Shown here: piece after piece, positions 34,870 through 45,876 of the stretch
How the letters are laid out: each line of letters starts with the position of its first letter
How positions within the stretch are numbered: the stretch's first letter is position 1
Assembly: GCA_001939145.1 (NCBI GenBank)
Contig: LSRX01000050.1
Coordinates: 667,898-731,897 of the forward strand
From: Symbiodinium microadriaticum
Lineage: Eukaryota > Sar > Dinophyceae > Suessiales > Symbiodiniaceae
Direction: 5' to 3'
Length of the DNA stretch: 64,000 nucleotides
Translations under genes and position numbers: made by a program
The notes under the pieces: generated by a model
The model's database searches: none
Told to the model about the DNA's origin: nothing
The model's input: the letters and a program-made list of their open reading frames with translations, nothing else

Positions 34870-35570
34870 TGCCTTCCCCACACATCCTGAGCCGCCTGAA
34901 GTCTGAGCACCTAAATAATGGCATCTCGTTCCCTAAACCCGCCTCTAAACTCTAAGCCTTCAACCCTTCACTTAACCCGCCCGAAGCTGCAAAATACTGA
35001 AACCCTTGGCCCTTTTCTCCAAAACCTGCGCCTGATCTTAAAACCCTCTCCAGACGATCCAAAACGCTCTTCTTCTACACGGTTCTGCATATAATCCTGC
35101 ATTTAATTCACCCTTTCTAGGCTGAAAAAACTTTCAGCACTCTTCACAAGAACCCTAAACCCTCAGCCCAAGCCCGAACCTTCGTTTGGAGGAAGAGCCA
35201 TGGTAGCCATAGAAAAAGCCCTGTTATGAAAGTCTTCTTCCAAGAAACCTTGGACGTGCCCTGCAACCCTGTAAGTAAGCCTGTACGGAGCACTTCAAAG
35301 AAACTCCTGTAAAGAAACCTGTGAACAAAAGTCTTCAGAGAACGCGGTTAAGGAGCCCTTGCAAGACGAAGAATCTTAAAGCTTAAGCCCTAAACCCTGT
35401 AAACGATTGAAGCCCTACAGCACTAAACCCTAACCCCTAAATCCAAAATAAAAGCCCTGCACTACACACGAGGCCCTTGCGAACAAGTCTTCGCCTTCGC
35501 CTATTACGGATTAAACCCTAAACTCTAAACTCTAAACCCTAAACTAAGCCCCGAAGTACTTCTCAAGCAG
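34870..35570 (+). other. Spacer with CCCTAAA-type decay
   Basis: Mostly pyrimidine/A-rich decayed telomere-like sequence. No exon identified apart from the one at 35571. Confidence 0.4.
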
Positions 35571-35623
35571 GAGAGAGAAAGGACGTCTGGAAACCCGGCT
35601 GGAGATCCAGGCGCTTCAACGGA
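35571..35623 (+). CDS. Candidate internal exon
   Basis: After CTCAAGCAG the frame reads ERERTSGNPAGDPGASTE to a GTCCCT donor. A second frame (ERKDVWKPGWRSRRFNG) has gene D-like Trp spacing. A family B hairpin begins two bases into the putative intron. Confidence 0.33.
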
Positions 35624-35625
35624 GT

Positions 35626-35714
35626 CCCTAGGGCTCCAGGTACCTAAATAGTGGGTTACTGGAGTACATAATATATGGTTAGTAACCCATTATTTAGGTA
35701 ACTGGAGCCCTAGG
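35626..35714. repeat. Family B hairpin element, full copy
   Basis: CCCTAGGGCTCCAGGTACCTAAATAG...CTATTTAGGTAACTGGAGCCCTAGGG-type arms around a TACATAATATATGG loop. It also contains CAGGTACC and ATTTAGG, which resemble donor and acceptor sites. Confidence 0.8.
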
Positions 35715-36171
35715 GAATGGTTTTGGGGTTTAGGGGTTTGGGGTTTAGGGTTGACGTTGAGGAGCTGCTTAAGCCGAGATTTAGTGGGTTTTTGCCTGGA
35801 ATAGTGCAGTGTGGCAAGACAACATCGATCATTGACCTTGGCGTAATCTTACTTAGATTTCCGATTGGCTCCCGAACGGTTCCTGAATGATTTGCCCAAT
35901 AGACAAGGCCCGTTAGCGCTGGGAATGTTTCTGGGCTGATAATCCTAAGCCCTCACAGCCCCAAAGCCTATGTAAGCCGCAAAGCCCATAGCCGAAGCAC
36001 AACCCCTGAGCCCATGATATGAGAAACAGACCCCTGAAAACTGTCCAGGGGAGATAGCCCAAACCCTAGACTTAAACCCAAAAGAGCCCAAGCATGTAAG
36101 CCCCAAGCCCTAACACAGTAACGCCTTCAATGAACTCTGAACCCGAAATAGCACTGCGTTGGGTAGTCTTC

Positions 36172-36247
36172 GTGCTGCTGAGGCTTACGATTTCGTCACC
36201 ACAGACATCGGCAAGGGCTGCATAACAAAAAAAATCGTTTGCATTCG
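36172..36247 (+). CDS. Candidate exon
   Basis: Open + frame with SLRAAEAYDFVTTDIGKGCI upstream of a G10 run. No canonical donor is adjacent, so the 3' end is uncertain. Confidence 0.27.
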
Positions 36248-36613
36248 GAGACGTTCGGGGCCGGGGGGGGGGGGTTACCTAGACCCTCAACTACCCTCTA
36301 TCTGTTTTACCCTACATCCCCACGATTGAGGACCATAGGGGCTCGATTAAGGGGCACTTGGGGCGGGGTCTATTACCGGGTTGGTCTATTATCGGGTTTG
36401 AGTTTGGGGATGGTTTCGGTTCCGAGGCGCCGTTGCGTTGACAGGGGATGGGCCACAGCCCGGAATACGTACACTTACACCATAGGGTTTACAAGGGTTT
36501 AGGATATGAGGATGCACCAGGGGGTTTTAAGGGGTTCGGGGTTTGGGATGAGGTCTTGGCACCCTAATTAAATGCTAAACTAACCCTGAACCCTAAAAGT
36601 CTTGGCATCCAGG

Positions 36614-36711
36614 CTACCCATAGGCCCCTAAGTAGTTCCTTTTTGGGATTACCTTATAGGATTCTAAACATAAACCACAAACAGGAACTACTTAGGGGCC
36701 TATGGGTAGTC
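36614..36711. repeat. Family C hairpin element, copy 3
   Basis: ACCCATAGGCCCCTAAGTAG pairs perfectly with CTACTTAGGGGCCTATGGGT; the youngest-looking copy. Confidence 0.85.
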
Positions 36712-36803
36712 TCTTCAGGCACAGCAGCACGCAGCTTTGCTCTGCAACGAATGAGGAGCTCCCCATGTCATTTGTAGGCATACTGAAGCATTTTCTTTGC
36801 ATC

Positions 36804-36875
36804 GTACATACATGCATACATACATACATACATACATACAGATAGACAGTCAGACATACATACATACATACATAC
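36804..36875. repeat. ACAT microsatellite pair
   Basis: Two (CATA)n runs. Confidence 0.9.
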
Positions 36876-37334
36876 GTCTGCTTTTGTTGCAGTTGTTCAT
36901 GGTCTCCATATGCTGAACGTCGAAGGCTCATCTTTTGATAAGGTTGTGAGTATCAGTCCATCGGCAAGTCAACATGGCGACACAGCCAAAAGCTGTTGAT
37001 GTGAAATGCAACTGCGTTCCTCCTAGATGCATCCCAAACAAGCGAAACTGCCATTTCTACTGTGTGCAGCTTCGACTCTGTGAACTCCGGCCCATATGTG
37101 ACTAACGATTCTGTGCTTCGAGCAATGGCACCTAAGTTGAGGCTTGCTGAGGAGCTTCGATGATCTACTGCACAGACATATCCGGCAAGTTACGCAACCA
37201 CAACGGCCTTGCAAGGCACACATATCATGATATAGGGTGTAGGTGCATGGAATAAAAAGGTCCCCTACACCTTAGCCTTGAACCCTAAACCCTTTAAAAA
37301 GCTTTAAAGCGCGACTGGAACGGTGGATCGGAGC

Positions 37335-37448
37335 ATGCGCGCGCTGCTCCGGCTGCTGGCCGCAGTGACGGTGCTTCGTTGCTTCGTCCCTGGCGGTCGG
37401 GCGCATCGTTCTGCATTGGATCTTCACTTAAACCCTACTGCAGTTTAG
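37335..37448 (+). CDS. Candidate first exon with signal-peptide-like start
   Basis: The ATG opens MRALLRLLAAVTVLRCFVPG, a basic start followed by a hydrophobic core and a small-residue cleavage region (GGRA), then continues to TAG. GC-rich and flanked by CCCTAAA on the left and TTTAGGG on the right, like other exons. The true exon probably ends at a donor before the stop. Secretory or plastid targeting is possible. Confidence 0.35.
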   Translation: MRALLRLLAAVTVLRCFVPGGRAHRSALDLHLNPTAV

Positions 37449-37608
37449 GGTGAAGGTTTTAGGAACACTTTAGGGTTGAAGGGCTTAGGGGGCCCTATAA
37501 CTAAAGCTCAAGCCCCAAACCTTAAATCGAAATTGAAAGGCCTGAGGATGGGTTCAGGCTGCTGGGAGCTGGGGAGGCTTGGTTTTCAGGGTTCAATGCC
37601 CGACCCTA

Positions 37609-37714
37609 CTTGGAGGTTCATGGGCAGCTATAAGTATAAAAAAAGTCTGGCTATAGTTGTTTATAGCCCGTATTAGGGGACTTATAGCCTCATTGATCCA
37701 TGAACCTCCAAGTA
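37609..37714. repeat. Hairpin element, family N
   Basis: TACTTGGAGGTTCATGG pairs with CCATGAACCTCCAAGTA across an ~70-base spacer containing GGCTATAGTTG. Confidence 0.75.
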
Positions 37715-39053
37715 AACTCCGCCTAGACTCTTAGACCCTGAAGTGTGGTACTGATCTGGATACCTTTGTTGAAGTCCTAGCAAAAAAAGCACGTGACCAC
37801 GCAAAGGGACGACACTTCAACCCTAAACGCAAGCACAGTCCTCATAGACCTCCATGTTGGAACGAAAACAGATAAGCCTACCTGAGTCCCTCTGTTGAGG
37901 GTCTGTCAGAGCCTCTGTAGAGCGGGAAGCAGGCATTTGCCGGCTGGAGATCCCCTCCGCAGCGGCTTCTTACCCAGAAGGCTTCTCGGATTGAACCTAC
38001 CTATGCTACAGGGGTTTCCTTTAAAGACTTCCAACAAGGCTTCCCTTAAGGGCTCCTTTATGGGCTTCTCTACATTAGAGTTTCTTAGAAGGGTTCCTTT
38101 ATAGGGTAGATTGAGGGTTTCGGACCCCAGCCAGCTATCGTCAGAGACCTGGGTGTGGAACTGTGTGGGTCGAGGGCTTCAGGGTTTCAGAGTGGTTGCT
38201 TTCAGGTAGGCTTTAGGCCTTTTGGGCTTCGAGGCTTATAAACTCTGAGGTTCGGGGTTTGGAGTCTGAAAGCGTGCAGGGCAGCCTCAACGTCATCTGT
38301 CCCATTTTCCATGATTGCCATTCCCGATCTTGGATTCGGGAACTCTGACGTATTCTCACTATCTCATTACTTTTTGTGAGTTTTGGTCAGCAGGAGTTGC
38401 AGTCATTGCTATATGATGTTTGCATTGCGACTGCGACTAGCTTCTCTGTGTTTCTAGGGCTCGTGCTGATGCTGATGCCAATTCTCGCTATTCCGACTAT
38501 TCGGACATCATTGTTTCGTGTAGACTTGAGCATGGATTTGACCCCACCCCCGCTCCTCCGCCAAACGCGCTACTTTGATATGTCCTGCACTCTACACCCT
38601 AAACTAATGTAGTGAGGTGCCTACATTACATTAGCAGTGCAGACTCTTGTCAAAATACTAAAAGGCTCTTTAGCGCCTTCATACACACCCTCCCCACTCA
38701 GCTCATTTCCGTTCTGCAACCAATTTCCGAAAACCCCCCCAAACCCAAGCCCACTGCTCCCCGCTGCAGAAACCCCGCAAAACTAAGACCATACCGATGT
38801 GATATATATATATATATATCTATACTGATACATATATATCTGTATGCAAGGCTCTAAACGCAAAAGCAGCATGTACAGAACTTTGTCTAGCCCCTAAACA
38901 GGCCATCTAAAGAACCCTCAGGTTACAGGTTGATCGCCCCTACACTACCCAAAAATAACACCCAACAAGCCTAAGCCAAAAATCAAGCACCCCAGTCTTC
39001 CCCCTCCCCCTCCCCGGCACCCGCCACACCCACCCATCCACCCACCTAAGAAA
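37715..39053 (+). other. Spacer with isolated open stretches
   Basis: Three protein-like stretches on + lack partners: around 37927 (FAGWRSPPQRLLTQKAS), 38282 (SLNVICPIFHDCHSRSWIR before TGA) and 38459 (ARADADANSRYSDYSD, after TTTCTAG). They may be exons of the gene preceding gene H. Confidence 0.35.
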
Positions 39054-39199
39054 CCCTAAGGGTCCAAGCAGTCCTTATTTATGGTCTTGGGTACCCATAA
39101 GGGCCCCAAAGTCCTTAAATACTGAGTACTTGGACCCTTAGGGTGGGTACCCATAAAGGCCCCAAAGTCCTTAACTAATGAGTACTTGGACCCTTAGGG
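39054..39199. repeat. Family D hairpin, two overlapping copies
   Basis: CCCTAAGGGTCCAAG...CTTGGACCCTTAGGG followed at once by a second half-copy sharing the middle arm. Both contain GGGTACCCATAA(G/A)GGCCCC. Confidence 0.8.
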
Positions 39200-39217
39200 A
39201 AAGAGCAGGTCAGAGGC

Positions 39218-42157
39218 ATGGCCGAAGGCGGCGAAAAGTCTGGCCCAATTCGTCTCCTGTTCGACAACGACCGCGACTTGGTGTCGAGACCCTTAAAGGG
39301 AACCTTGGGGTTATATAGGGGCTTTGTGAGACTATATAAGGGGTATATAAGGCGGCTCCTACAGGGTTAGAGAGTTTTGTGTACGGCGCTTTATAATGAT
39401 GGAGGAAATTTTCGACATGTTCCTTTAGGCGAGGCTCCTAGAGTGAGGCTTTAACGTCTATTTAGTCTAGGCATCAGGGTTGAGCAAGCAGGGCATTGGG
39501 GTGTCACCTATGGTCCCCCATATTTCGCTTAAGATGCTCTTGCTAGGTAGGAACGGTTTTCATAGGCTGTCAAGGGCCAACCTAAGGACCTAGTTTGTTG
39601 CTTTCGTGCTTTATAGAATAGTGTTCGGGGCTAGTGGGTTTCGACTTTTAATCAGGGCTTTCGAGTGTAAGTCTTCGGCGCAGGTTTTGGGTGCATGTCT
39701 TAGATAGTCGCCTTATACTTGCGTGTGATGTGAGCAAACTCTAAACCCTAAACACCCTAAACCCCAAGACCTTAAACCCTACTCGCACCATGAACCTCGC
39801 CTGGCTTGTCCGAGTTGTGAGAGCGTAAACTCTATAAGCCTTGAACCCCTAAACCCCAAAGCCTCGCCGGCATTGTCCAAGTCTGAGAGCCGAAACCATT
39901 CGACAACTCCTAGAAGCCCCTAAGCCCTATCCGAAGCCCTAACCTCCTCAACCCCAGACCCCAGCATTGAAGGGGCCTTGACAATTTTACCTCTACGTTT
40001 TTTGGGAGTTCCTTATTAGAATTATAGAATAATGCACTCCAAAACCTTATTCTAAGTATTATGAAAGCCCCTAAAATATCGAAGCTCCGAGGCATTCGTG
40101 TATCTGACTTCCGCTTGGCCCCGGGCGATTCCTTCTGCGCCCGCCACGACCTGCCAACAGTGCGGCTAGGTTGCTATGTGGGTAGTTCTCTAACTAATTA
40201 GGGTTTCTTTCTTGTCCCCAAAACGGGACCTACTTTGGAGAGCTACTTATGTCTTATTGGGTTTCGGGTTCGGGGTTGGGTATTTAGCCTTGACATTTAC
40301 AGTAGCTTCGAGCATTTAGCCAGGAGTGCGATTTGCTGCGGGGAATCTGGACGGGCGAGCACGATTTTTGAGCATGTGTTAGAAGGGTTGCATTTTCATG
40401 AAACTTGTAGGATTTGGTAGTGTTCTAGAAGGCAGAGGCTCTCGAGGTGCAGGGGCCACAGAATTCGTCAGAGATGTGCGAAGAGATCCGGAGCTCCCAG
40501 CAAGAGCTTTCAAGGTGATATCTCGCGTGCAGGGTTGCAGAGCTGGCAGAAACCTCGTATGTTTGGGGCGCGTGGCTCGTTATCACCCATCCTAACCGCT
40601 AAACAAGGAACCTTTTGTCTCCGAACCCTGGCTACCAACTCGAAAGTAGCCGAAGCAACAAGGACACCCACCCGCTCTCCGGCATTGGGGTTTTTGGGGT
40701 TAGTAGGCATTCTAGCGTTTGGTTTAGGGCTTAGGGTTTAACCCGGGTTTTGTTTTTTTGGGTTTAGGGTTTCAGTCTTAACTAGGTGGCCATTTGGGAT
40801 GCTGCGGCGTTTTTCCGTACGGCGTTATCGAGGTAGGGAGTTTGGACCCTCGCTGCTTGCAACATATGAACCGCATAGCATAGCTCTACGTGCGGTGTAC
40901 GGTAATCTTCACTTCCTAAACCACGACACTAGAACTTCAAGTCTTGACTTCTAAAACCCCGACACCCTCAACCAAAACCTCGCAGCCCAGATCCTAAACT
41001 AGAGCCTTGTACACCCTATAGACCCTTATAGACCCTAACCTGTATAGCCTCACATTGAAGCAACCCTAGGAGTCGACAACCCCATAAAATAAGTCTGCAA
41101 GCAAAGGGTTTAGGGTTCAGGGGCTTTCGGATTTAGGGGGTTTAGAGTTTAGGGGTTTAGGGTTTAGGGGTTTAGGGGTTTAGGGTGTAGGGTTCCCAAA
41201 ACCCTAAATCCAAATCTCGAACGCAGGCGCTGGCAAGTGGATCCAGGACGTGCCGACCGTGGTGCCGGCCCCGAAGATGATACCGATAAGAAGGCAAGGG
41301 CTTTGGTATGTTAGGGTGTCGGTGCTTGGGGCTTTGGGGTTCTGGGTTCAGAAACTGGAGCATAGGGATTAGGGCCATGAAAGTCTTAAGCCGGTGAAGG
41401 GTTTCGAAGCCAAGCCAGGTCATAAAAAGATGATGTCATTCTGTTGAAACAGACGCTGTATGGAAGGTTTAGGGGTGCTGGTTGTTAGGATTCACAGTTA
41501 CTTTCATGAATCCACAATCCAAAAAGGCCAAAAGCCCTTGAAACCGCCCTGAACCGCGTCCAAACCCGCCCAATGGAGTCAGGAGGCTAGAGTCTAGAAG
41601 CAAATGTGACGCCAACCTCGAGCTTCAAAAGCTACAGCGGCAACCTCAAACCCCACACCCGAACAGCAACCGCGAACCCTAACCCGTTAATCCGGTTTTG
41701 GGTTTAGGGTTAATCCGCAACTGTGACCCTGAGCCCACTTCCGGAGGTCTTCTTTGTCGAGGCCGGAAAAGAGTGGCAACTGAGAAACATCGGCGAGAGC
41801 GTGTACAGGCAAGTGGCTGGGCCCCTTTCATTGTAGCTCCCAAGTTTCAAGGATGCCTAATCTGAGGGTCCAAGTAATCCTTACTTATTCCCTTGTGGTA
41901 CCCAAACCCCTATACTAAGAGGTATCTGGACCCTTAAGGCTACTCCATGAGTTGAAACCGCCATAAACAATCTTCAGAGGGCTTACGGGCAAGAGCGCGA
42001 AGCATCCCCTACACCCTAATCCCTAATCCATCAAGAGGCTCCGCTTCCGAAGTCCAAGTCCTTCCAACCTGAGGCTCAGACCGAAAGCGCCCTAGCCCTC
42101 TCTCCAGCATACAGCGCACAGCACCTATGGTATCCTAATGCAAGCCAACAATCCTAA
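39218..42157 (+). CDS. Gene H: nine-exon host gene with probable start and stop
   Basis: Exons 39218-39280 (ATG; MAEGGEKSGPIRLLFDNDRD), 40085-40181 (VSDFRLAPGDSFCARHDLPT), 40453-40556 (ATEFVRDVRRDPELPARAF; donor GTATGT), 40786-40832 (VAIWDAAAFFRTALS), 41227-41305 (DPGRADRGAGPEDDTDKK; donor GTATGT), 41453-41466 (TLYG; donor GTTTAG), 41734-41808 (PEVFFVEAGKEWQLRNIGES; GC donor GCAAGT), 41978-41988 (weak) and 42036-42157 (FQPEAQTESALALSPAY; stop TAA 42155-42157). About 210 codons, all in phase. The donor at 40182 is the end of a family F hairpin. AG lies 9 bases before the ATG region, which would suit spliced-leader trans-splicing. The family is not recognised. Confidence 0.52.
39998..40078. repeat. 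Family G hairpin element, copy 3
   Basis: TTTTTTGGGAGTTCCTTATTAGAATTATAGAATAA pairs with CCTTATTCTAAGTATTATG. It ends six bases before the acceptor of the gene H exon 40085. Confidence 0.65.
40182..40250. repeat. Family F hairpin element, copy 4
   Basis: GTAGTTCTCTAACTAATTAGGG...GGAGAGCTAC; starts exactly at the proposed donor of the gene H exon 40085-40181. Confidence 0.65.
41100..41205 (+). repeat. TTTAGGG array
   Basis: Near-tandem TTTAGGG units in the gene H intron between 40832 and 41227, followed by CCCTAAATCC immediately before the next acceptor. Confidence 0.8.
41866..41940. repeat. Family D hairpin element
   Basis: GAGGGTCCAAGTAATCC...GGTATCTGGACCCTTA; a gene H intron. Confidence 0.65.
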
Positions 42158-42329
42158 ACCCTACACCAAAAATCCTAAACCTCAAACTCTAAGCCAAAAA
42201 TCCTGAACCCTAAACTCGTAACTTAAAAGCCGATCCTGAGAACTTGAAAGCAACGAGAGATCGGCCTACACCTTCGACTCTGAGCTCTTCGTAACCTCCA
42301 CCTTTTCTGTCCCCTTTGTCCTTCCCTAA

Positions 42330-42419
42330 CTAGGGCTCCAGTTACCTAAATAGTATAGGTTACTGGGGTACATAATATATGGTCAGTAACACACTATTTA
42401 GGTAACTGGAGCCCTAGGG
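42330..42419. repeat. Family B hairpin element, full copy
   Basis: TAGGGCTCCAGTTACCTAAATAG...CTATTTAGGTAACTGGAGCCCTA. Confidence 0.85.
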
Positions 42420-42517
42420 CTTTTTGGGTTTAGGGTAGAGGGTTCAAAGCAGCTGGGGCTCCGCGCGCTTTCTTCAAAAAGCTTGCGCCGTGTTTGAGAC
42501 CTTCGTCGCGCCCTTAG

Positions 42518-42694
42518 AGAGCTAGCCCAAAAGCTCTGGAGTTTAGGGTGTTGGTTGCTAGGGCGTATAGGCTCAACAGCATGAAAGTCTCCCTTGTCGG
42601 GCGAGTCGGTATCCTTAACAAGCCCCAGCTGGTCTCCAGAGGCGGGTGGTTTGGTAGCTTCGGGTGCGTAGCAATCTCAGGTTTCATAAGCTAG
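42518..42694 (+). CDS. Open frame, 58 codons, uncertain
   Basis: Contains MKVSLVGRVGILNKPQLVSR and a Gly/Phe-rich end; stops at TAG where a family J hairpin begins. No splice sites were assigned. Confidence 0.25.
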   Translation, partial: RASPKALEFRVLVARAYRLNSMKVSLVGRVGILNKPQLVSRGGWFGSFGCVAISGFIS

Positions 42695-42813
42695 GTTCCC
42701 CGGTAGCACCCTTTCGCATTTTTTTGTTTTGGGGTCTCCTCATGAAACACCGAAGATTAGGACAAAAACAACTGTGGCACCGCTATTCTTAAGGGGTAAC
42801 TGGGGAACCTACT
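42690..42813. repeat. Hairpin element, family J
   Basis: CTAGGTTCCCCGGTAGCACC pairs with TAACTGGGGAACCTAC across ~85 bases. Confidence 0.65.
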
Positions 42814-43011
42814 AAGAGTCGGAAGCCGGTGAGGGCTAAGAGTTTGGAGTTTTTGCGATATAGAGTATAGAGCTCTGAACAGTCACTGATAATAGTCTTT
42901 CTAGTCTTTTTTTACCTTACTCTGCTTTGCCCGAAAGCTAAATTCCAGCCCTGACGGCCCCTGTAGTAAGTAGGGCTTGGGGCCCCCGCCGCTCACTTCT
43001 ACCAAACTCAG

Positions 43012-43065
43012 GTGATCTTTGAAATCAAGCAGCCTGCAAAGCACACGGAGGTCGGCCAAGGATGA
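43012..43065 (+). CDS. Candidate terminal exon
   Basis: After CAAACTCAG the frame reads VIFEIKQPAKHTEVGQG and TGA. The open frame extends upstream to about 42970 (HFYQTQ). Followed by a family K hairpin. Confidence 0.32.
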   Translation: MIFEIKQPAKHTEVGQG

Positions 43066-43074
43066 ATGTGGGGG

Positions 43075-43168
43075 TTTCCGAAAATAGGGGACCCGAATAG
43101 AGTACCCTAAATAGCAGGATCCTTATTATAAGGACCTCAAAATAAGGTACCCTAATTTTCGGAAAGTG
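43075..43168. repeat. Hairpin element, family K
   Basis: TTTCCGAAAATAGGGGACC pairs with GGTACCCTAATTTTCGGAAA. Confidence 0.75.
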
Positions 43169-44840
43169 GCTTGAGTCCTTGGAGTTGGGGTGGCAAGTTG
43201 ACAGGGCTTGCTGGATGAGATTCCGGGTCTGCTCAAGTGGTTGTGCTTCAGAAGCAATGGGGGTGGCTAGAAGGTAAGGGCGGGTCTCGGTTTCCACTGC
43301 ATTGCTGGACCCATGAGTCCCGCACATCTCAGTTGACGGCGCAAGAGTGCACAAAGAACCAATGTACTCATCCGGCCCGCACATCATCACCCCCCACCCC
43401 CCCCCCCNNNNNNNNNNNNNNNNNNNNNNNNNNNNNNNNNNNNNNNNNNNNNNNNNNNNNNNNNCTGCCCGGCCCTATCGCCGCCATTCGTTGCAGATGA
43501 TGGAACTGAGGAGGTCACAAGTGACCGCGATCTGGTGGTTGCAATTGACAGTATTGCTCTGCTGCTGCCGCTGTTGCTGAGGGGGTGCAGATCATGTTGA
43601 TGATGTTGTTTATGCTGATGACGATGGAGTCGATGTTGATATTGATGCTCGCATGATGATGAGCTTGATGACGACAGTGCATTCATCTGTGTCAGAACAG
43701 CGCGTGCTGAATGGTGATTGTCATATTGGAGTGTCAGGCGGTCAACCCATTGTGGTCTGTACTGGCATCTTTGCATGATGTTGTATCGGCACAGCAGGCG
43801 TTGGTCGTGGCAGTTAAATATGCAGCGCCAATACAGGAGCAGGTCCGCGACCTTCTAGCGCGAGCGATATATTCCACAAATGTGGGCCGCTGGGCGAAAG
43901 TTGGGAGTTTCAGTTTCAGGCCCTGACCTGCTAGAATCGGACTGAAGCTGCCCCCCTCGCCCCCCGAAACTGGCGCTAGAAACCTGAAACCATGGGCGCC
44001 CGAAGACAGATTTCAGAGTCAGCATCCACCAGAACTGGGTGGTGCAAGACCTGTGACGCACACAGCTTGGCTCTCACCCCCTTCCCTGTCCGAAACCCCT
44101 GCTCAATCAGCATTATACTATCAGACAGCATGTTGGGAGCATTGCGGTTGTCCATGCCGAAGTGCATCAATGCTTAATTAAGGCTTAAGCTGTTGTTTAC
44201 GGTCATAGTTTTTTCTTGAGACTGCTGATTACTGCATGCATAGGGTTTATCGTTCTTCAATGCCTTCCTCTGCCCTCAGCCAAAACCTTGGTCCGTTGTT
44301 GTCGCTACATGCCGAAAGCATACGGGCATTATGCAGAACCCTGAAGAAGTGAGAAGCACGAAATACGCGACGACTGCGAGCACGACATACTGCACGCCGC
44401 ATCCCAATACTATCGCTACGACGACGACTCCTACTGTACTACACCTACTGCTACTTCTACTAATTGCTGCTGCCGTCTGCTCCTGCTGTTCGCCCTTCAC
44501 CCAAAGCTTGAAGTCCGAAGCCTTGCCAAAACCCGAGTCCATGCCTCAACCCCCGATGTCCAGACTGCCCCTGACATCGGTAGCGCTCAAAGTTTGAAAG
44601 TGCATGAAGCTGCCATAATGTGCACGGTTGGTATACCGGGAGCGTCGGGAGAACCAGATAAGTCTTAAGCATTATAAGCCTTGAATTCCAGAGGCCCTCA
44701 AGGCCCATGTACCAACATAGTAGTCGCAGTAGATCTTTGGGTCCCCAAGACAAGGTAAACTCTACCGTTTCCTGAACCCTTTGGGATGCCACGCCACGGG
44801 TTTAGGGTCTAAGGGCTTCCTAAACCGCAAGGAAGCGAGC
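43169..44840 (+). other. Gap-bearing region without a settled gene
   Basis: An unsequenced run (43408-43464) follows a C homopolymer. 43466-43590 is open on + (EEVTSDRDLVVAIDSIALLL). 43590-43700 is GAT/GTT triplet sequence, in which DDVVYADDDGVDVDIDAR superficially resembles a reverse-transcriptase YADD box. 44330-44480 has ACG/CTA triplets. Overlapping frames at 43976-44177 are open on both strands. Confidence 0.35.
43408..43464. other. Assembly gap (57 N)
   Basis: A run of N after a C-rich homopolymer; any frame crossing it is unreliable. Confidence 0.98.
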
Positions 44841-44880
44841 TGCTTTCCCTAAACCCTAAACCGCAAGGAAGCGAGCTGCT
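44821..44880 (+). repeat. Short direct repeat
   Basis: CTAAACCGCAAGGAAGCGAG, followed by CTGCTTT, occurs twice about 37 bases apart. Confidence 0.8.
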
Positions 44881-44999
44881 TTTTGAGAACCACCTCTGCC
44901 GGGTTTGGGATTTCTGGCTTCCTCCAGGCCGGGTTGAGGGTTTGCTGTAGGAAGCCAAAGTTCTCCGCTTGAATCAAGGCTCTAGTGCAAAAGTGCTGT

Positions 45000-45201
45000 G
45001 TGTATATATACGTATATATATATATATATATATATCTGTGTGTATGTATGTATGTATGTATGTATGTATGTATGTATGTATNATATATATATATATATAT
45101 ATCTGTGTGTATGTATGTATGTATGTATGTATGTATGTATGTATGTATAGATATATATGCATATACATTTACATACATATACCTATCTATCTATCTATCT
45201 G

Positions 45202-45234
<33 letters not shown>

Positions 45235-45310
45235 GTATCTATGTATCTATGCATCTATCTATCTATCTATCTATCTATCTATATTTACATACACATACAC
45301 ACACATAGGT
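45000..45310. repeat. TGTA/TA/CTAT microsatellites with an embedded N
   Basis: A TA run and (TGTA)n occur twice, once on each side of a single N at 45082, then (CTAT)n to 45290. Confidence 0.9.
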
Positions 45311-45814
45311 ATAATTTGATATACTTTAATTCTTTTATGTGTATGTGTTTAGAATATCGGGCTTGAATACTTCGTAAGTTGGCGGAGTTGCTGTATGTCT
45401 TGTGCATTTGTTTCTGTGCTGAGTTATTAACCTGTAAAACCTACTTGTGTCGGTTTCCGTCTTGCGGTTTTTTAAACATGGGTAGTCTGTTTGGGCTACA
45501 GGTGGCTGGTAAGCGAGACTAGGCTTCAACTGCTTCATTACCGGCTCCCTCAAGGCTTCCTTTAAGGGGTTTGCAAGGTTTCACTCAAAGCTCGTGGGGC
45601 TTCAGGGAAGAGGTTTTTCGTTGCGTGAGGGCCTTGGGTTTCGGGTTTAGGGGTATTTAGGGTTTATAAAGGTACCCTAGAAAAGGGTACCCTGGTTCGA
45701 CTAGAATACTACCTAAACACCACGGGGCTTTCATCGGGCATCTGGGAGGCTCTGGGAGCTAAGCATAGGAGCATGAATCATTGACTTGCCAATCTTTTTC
45801 CTCAGGGCTCCTTG

Positions 45815-45876
45815 CTATGAGGTATAATAACAATACCCCACATACCCCACCCAACACCCTATTCTAACTATTTTAG
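45815..45876. repeat. Family G hairpin element, copy 4
   Basis: TATGAGGTATAATAAC...CCCTATTCTAACTATTTTAG. Its last two bases are the AG acceptor of the exon at 45877, preceded by a branch-like CTAAC. Confidence 0.65.

Noticed and set aside
34371-34870. Several alternative frames on both strands (for example 34221-34568 and 34442-34660 on -)
   Set aside because: Only one can be real. The longest + frame was listed at low confidence and the others left out.
43587-43780. Reverse-transcriptase-like YADD box (DDVVYADDDGV)
   Set aside because: It sits in a degenerate GAT/GTT triplet tract and no other reverse-transcriptase motif is adjacent; more likely a repeat coincidence. A profile search would settle it.
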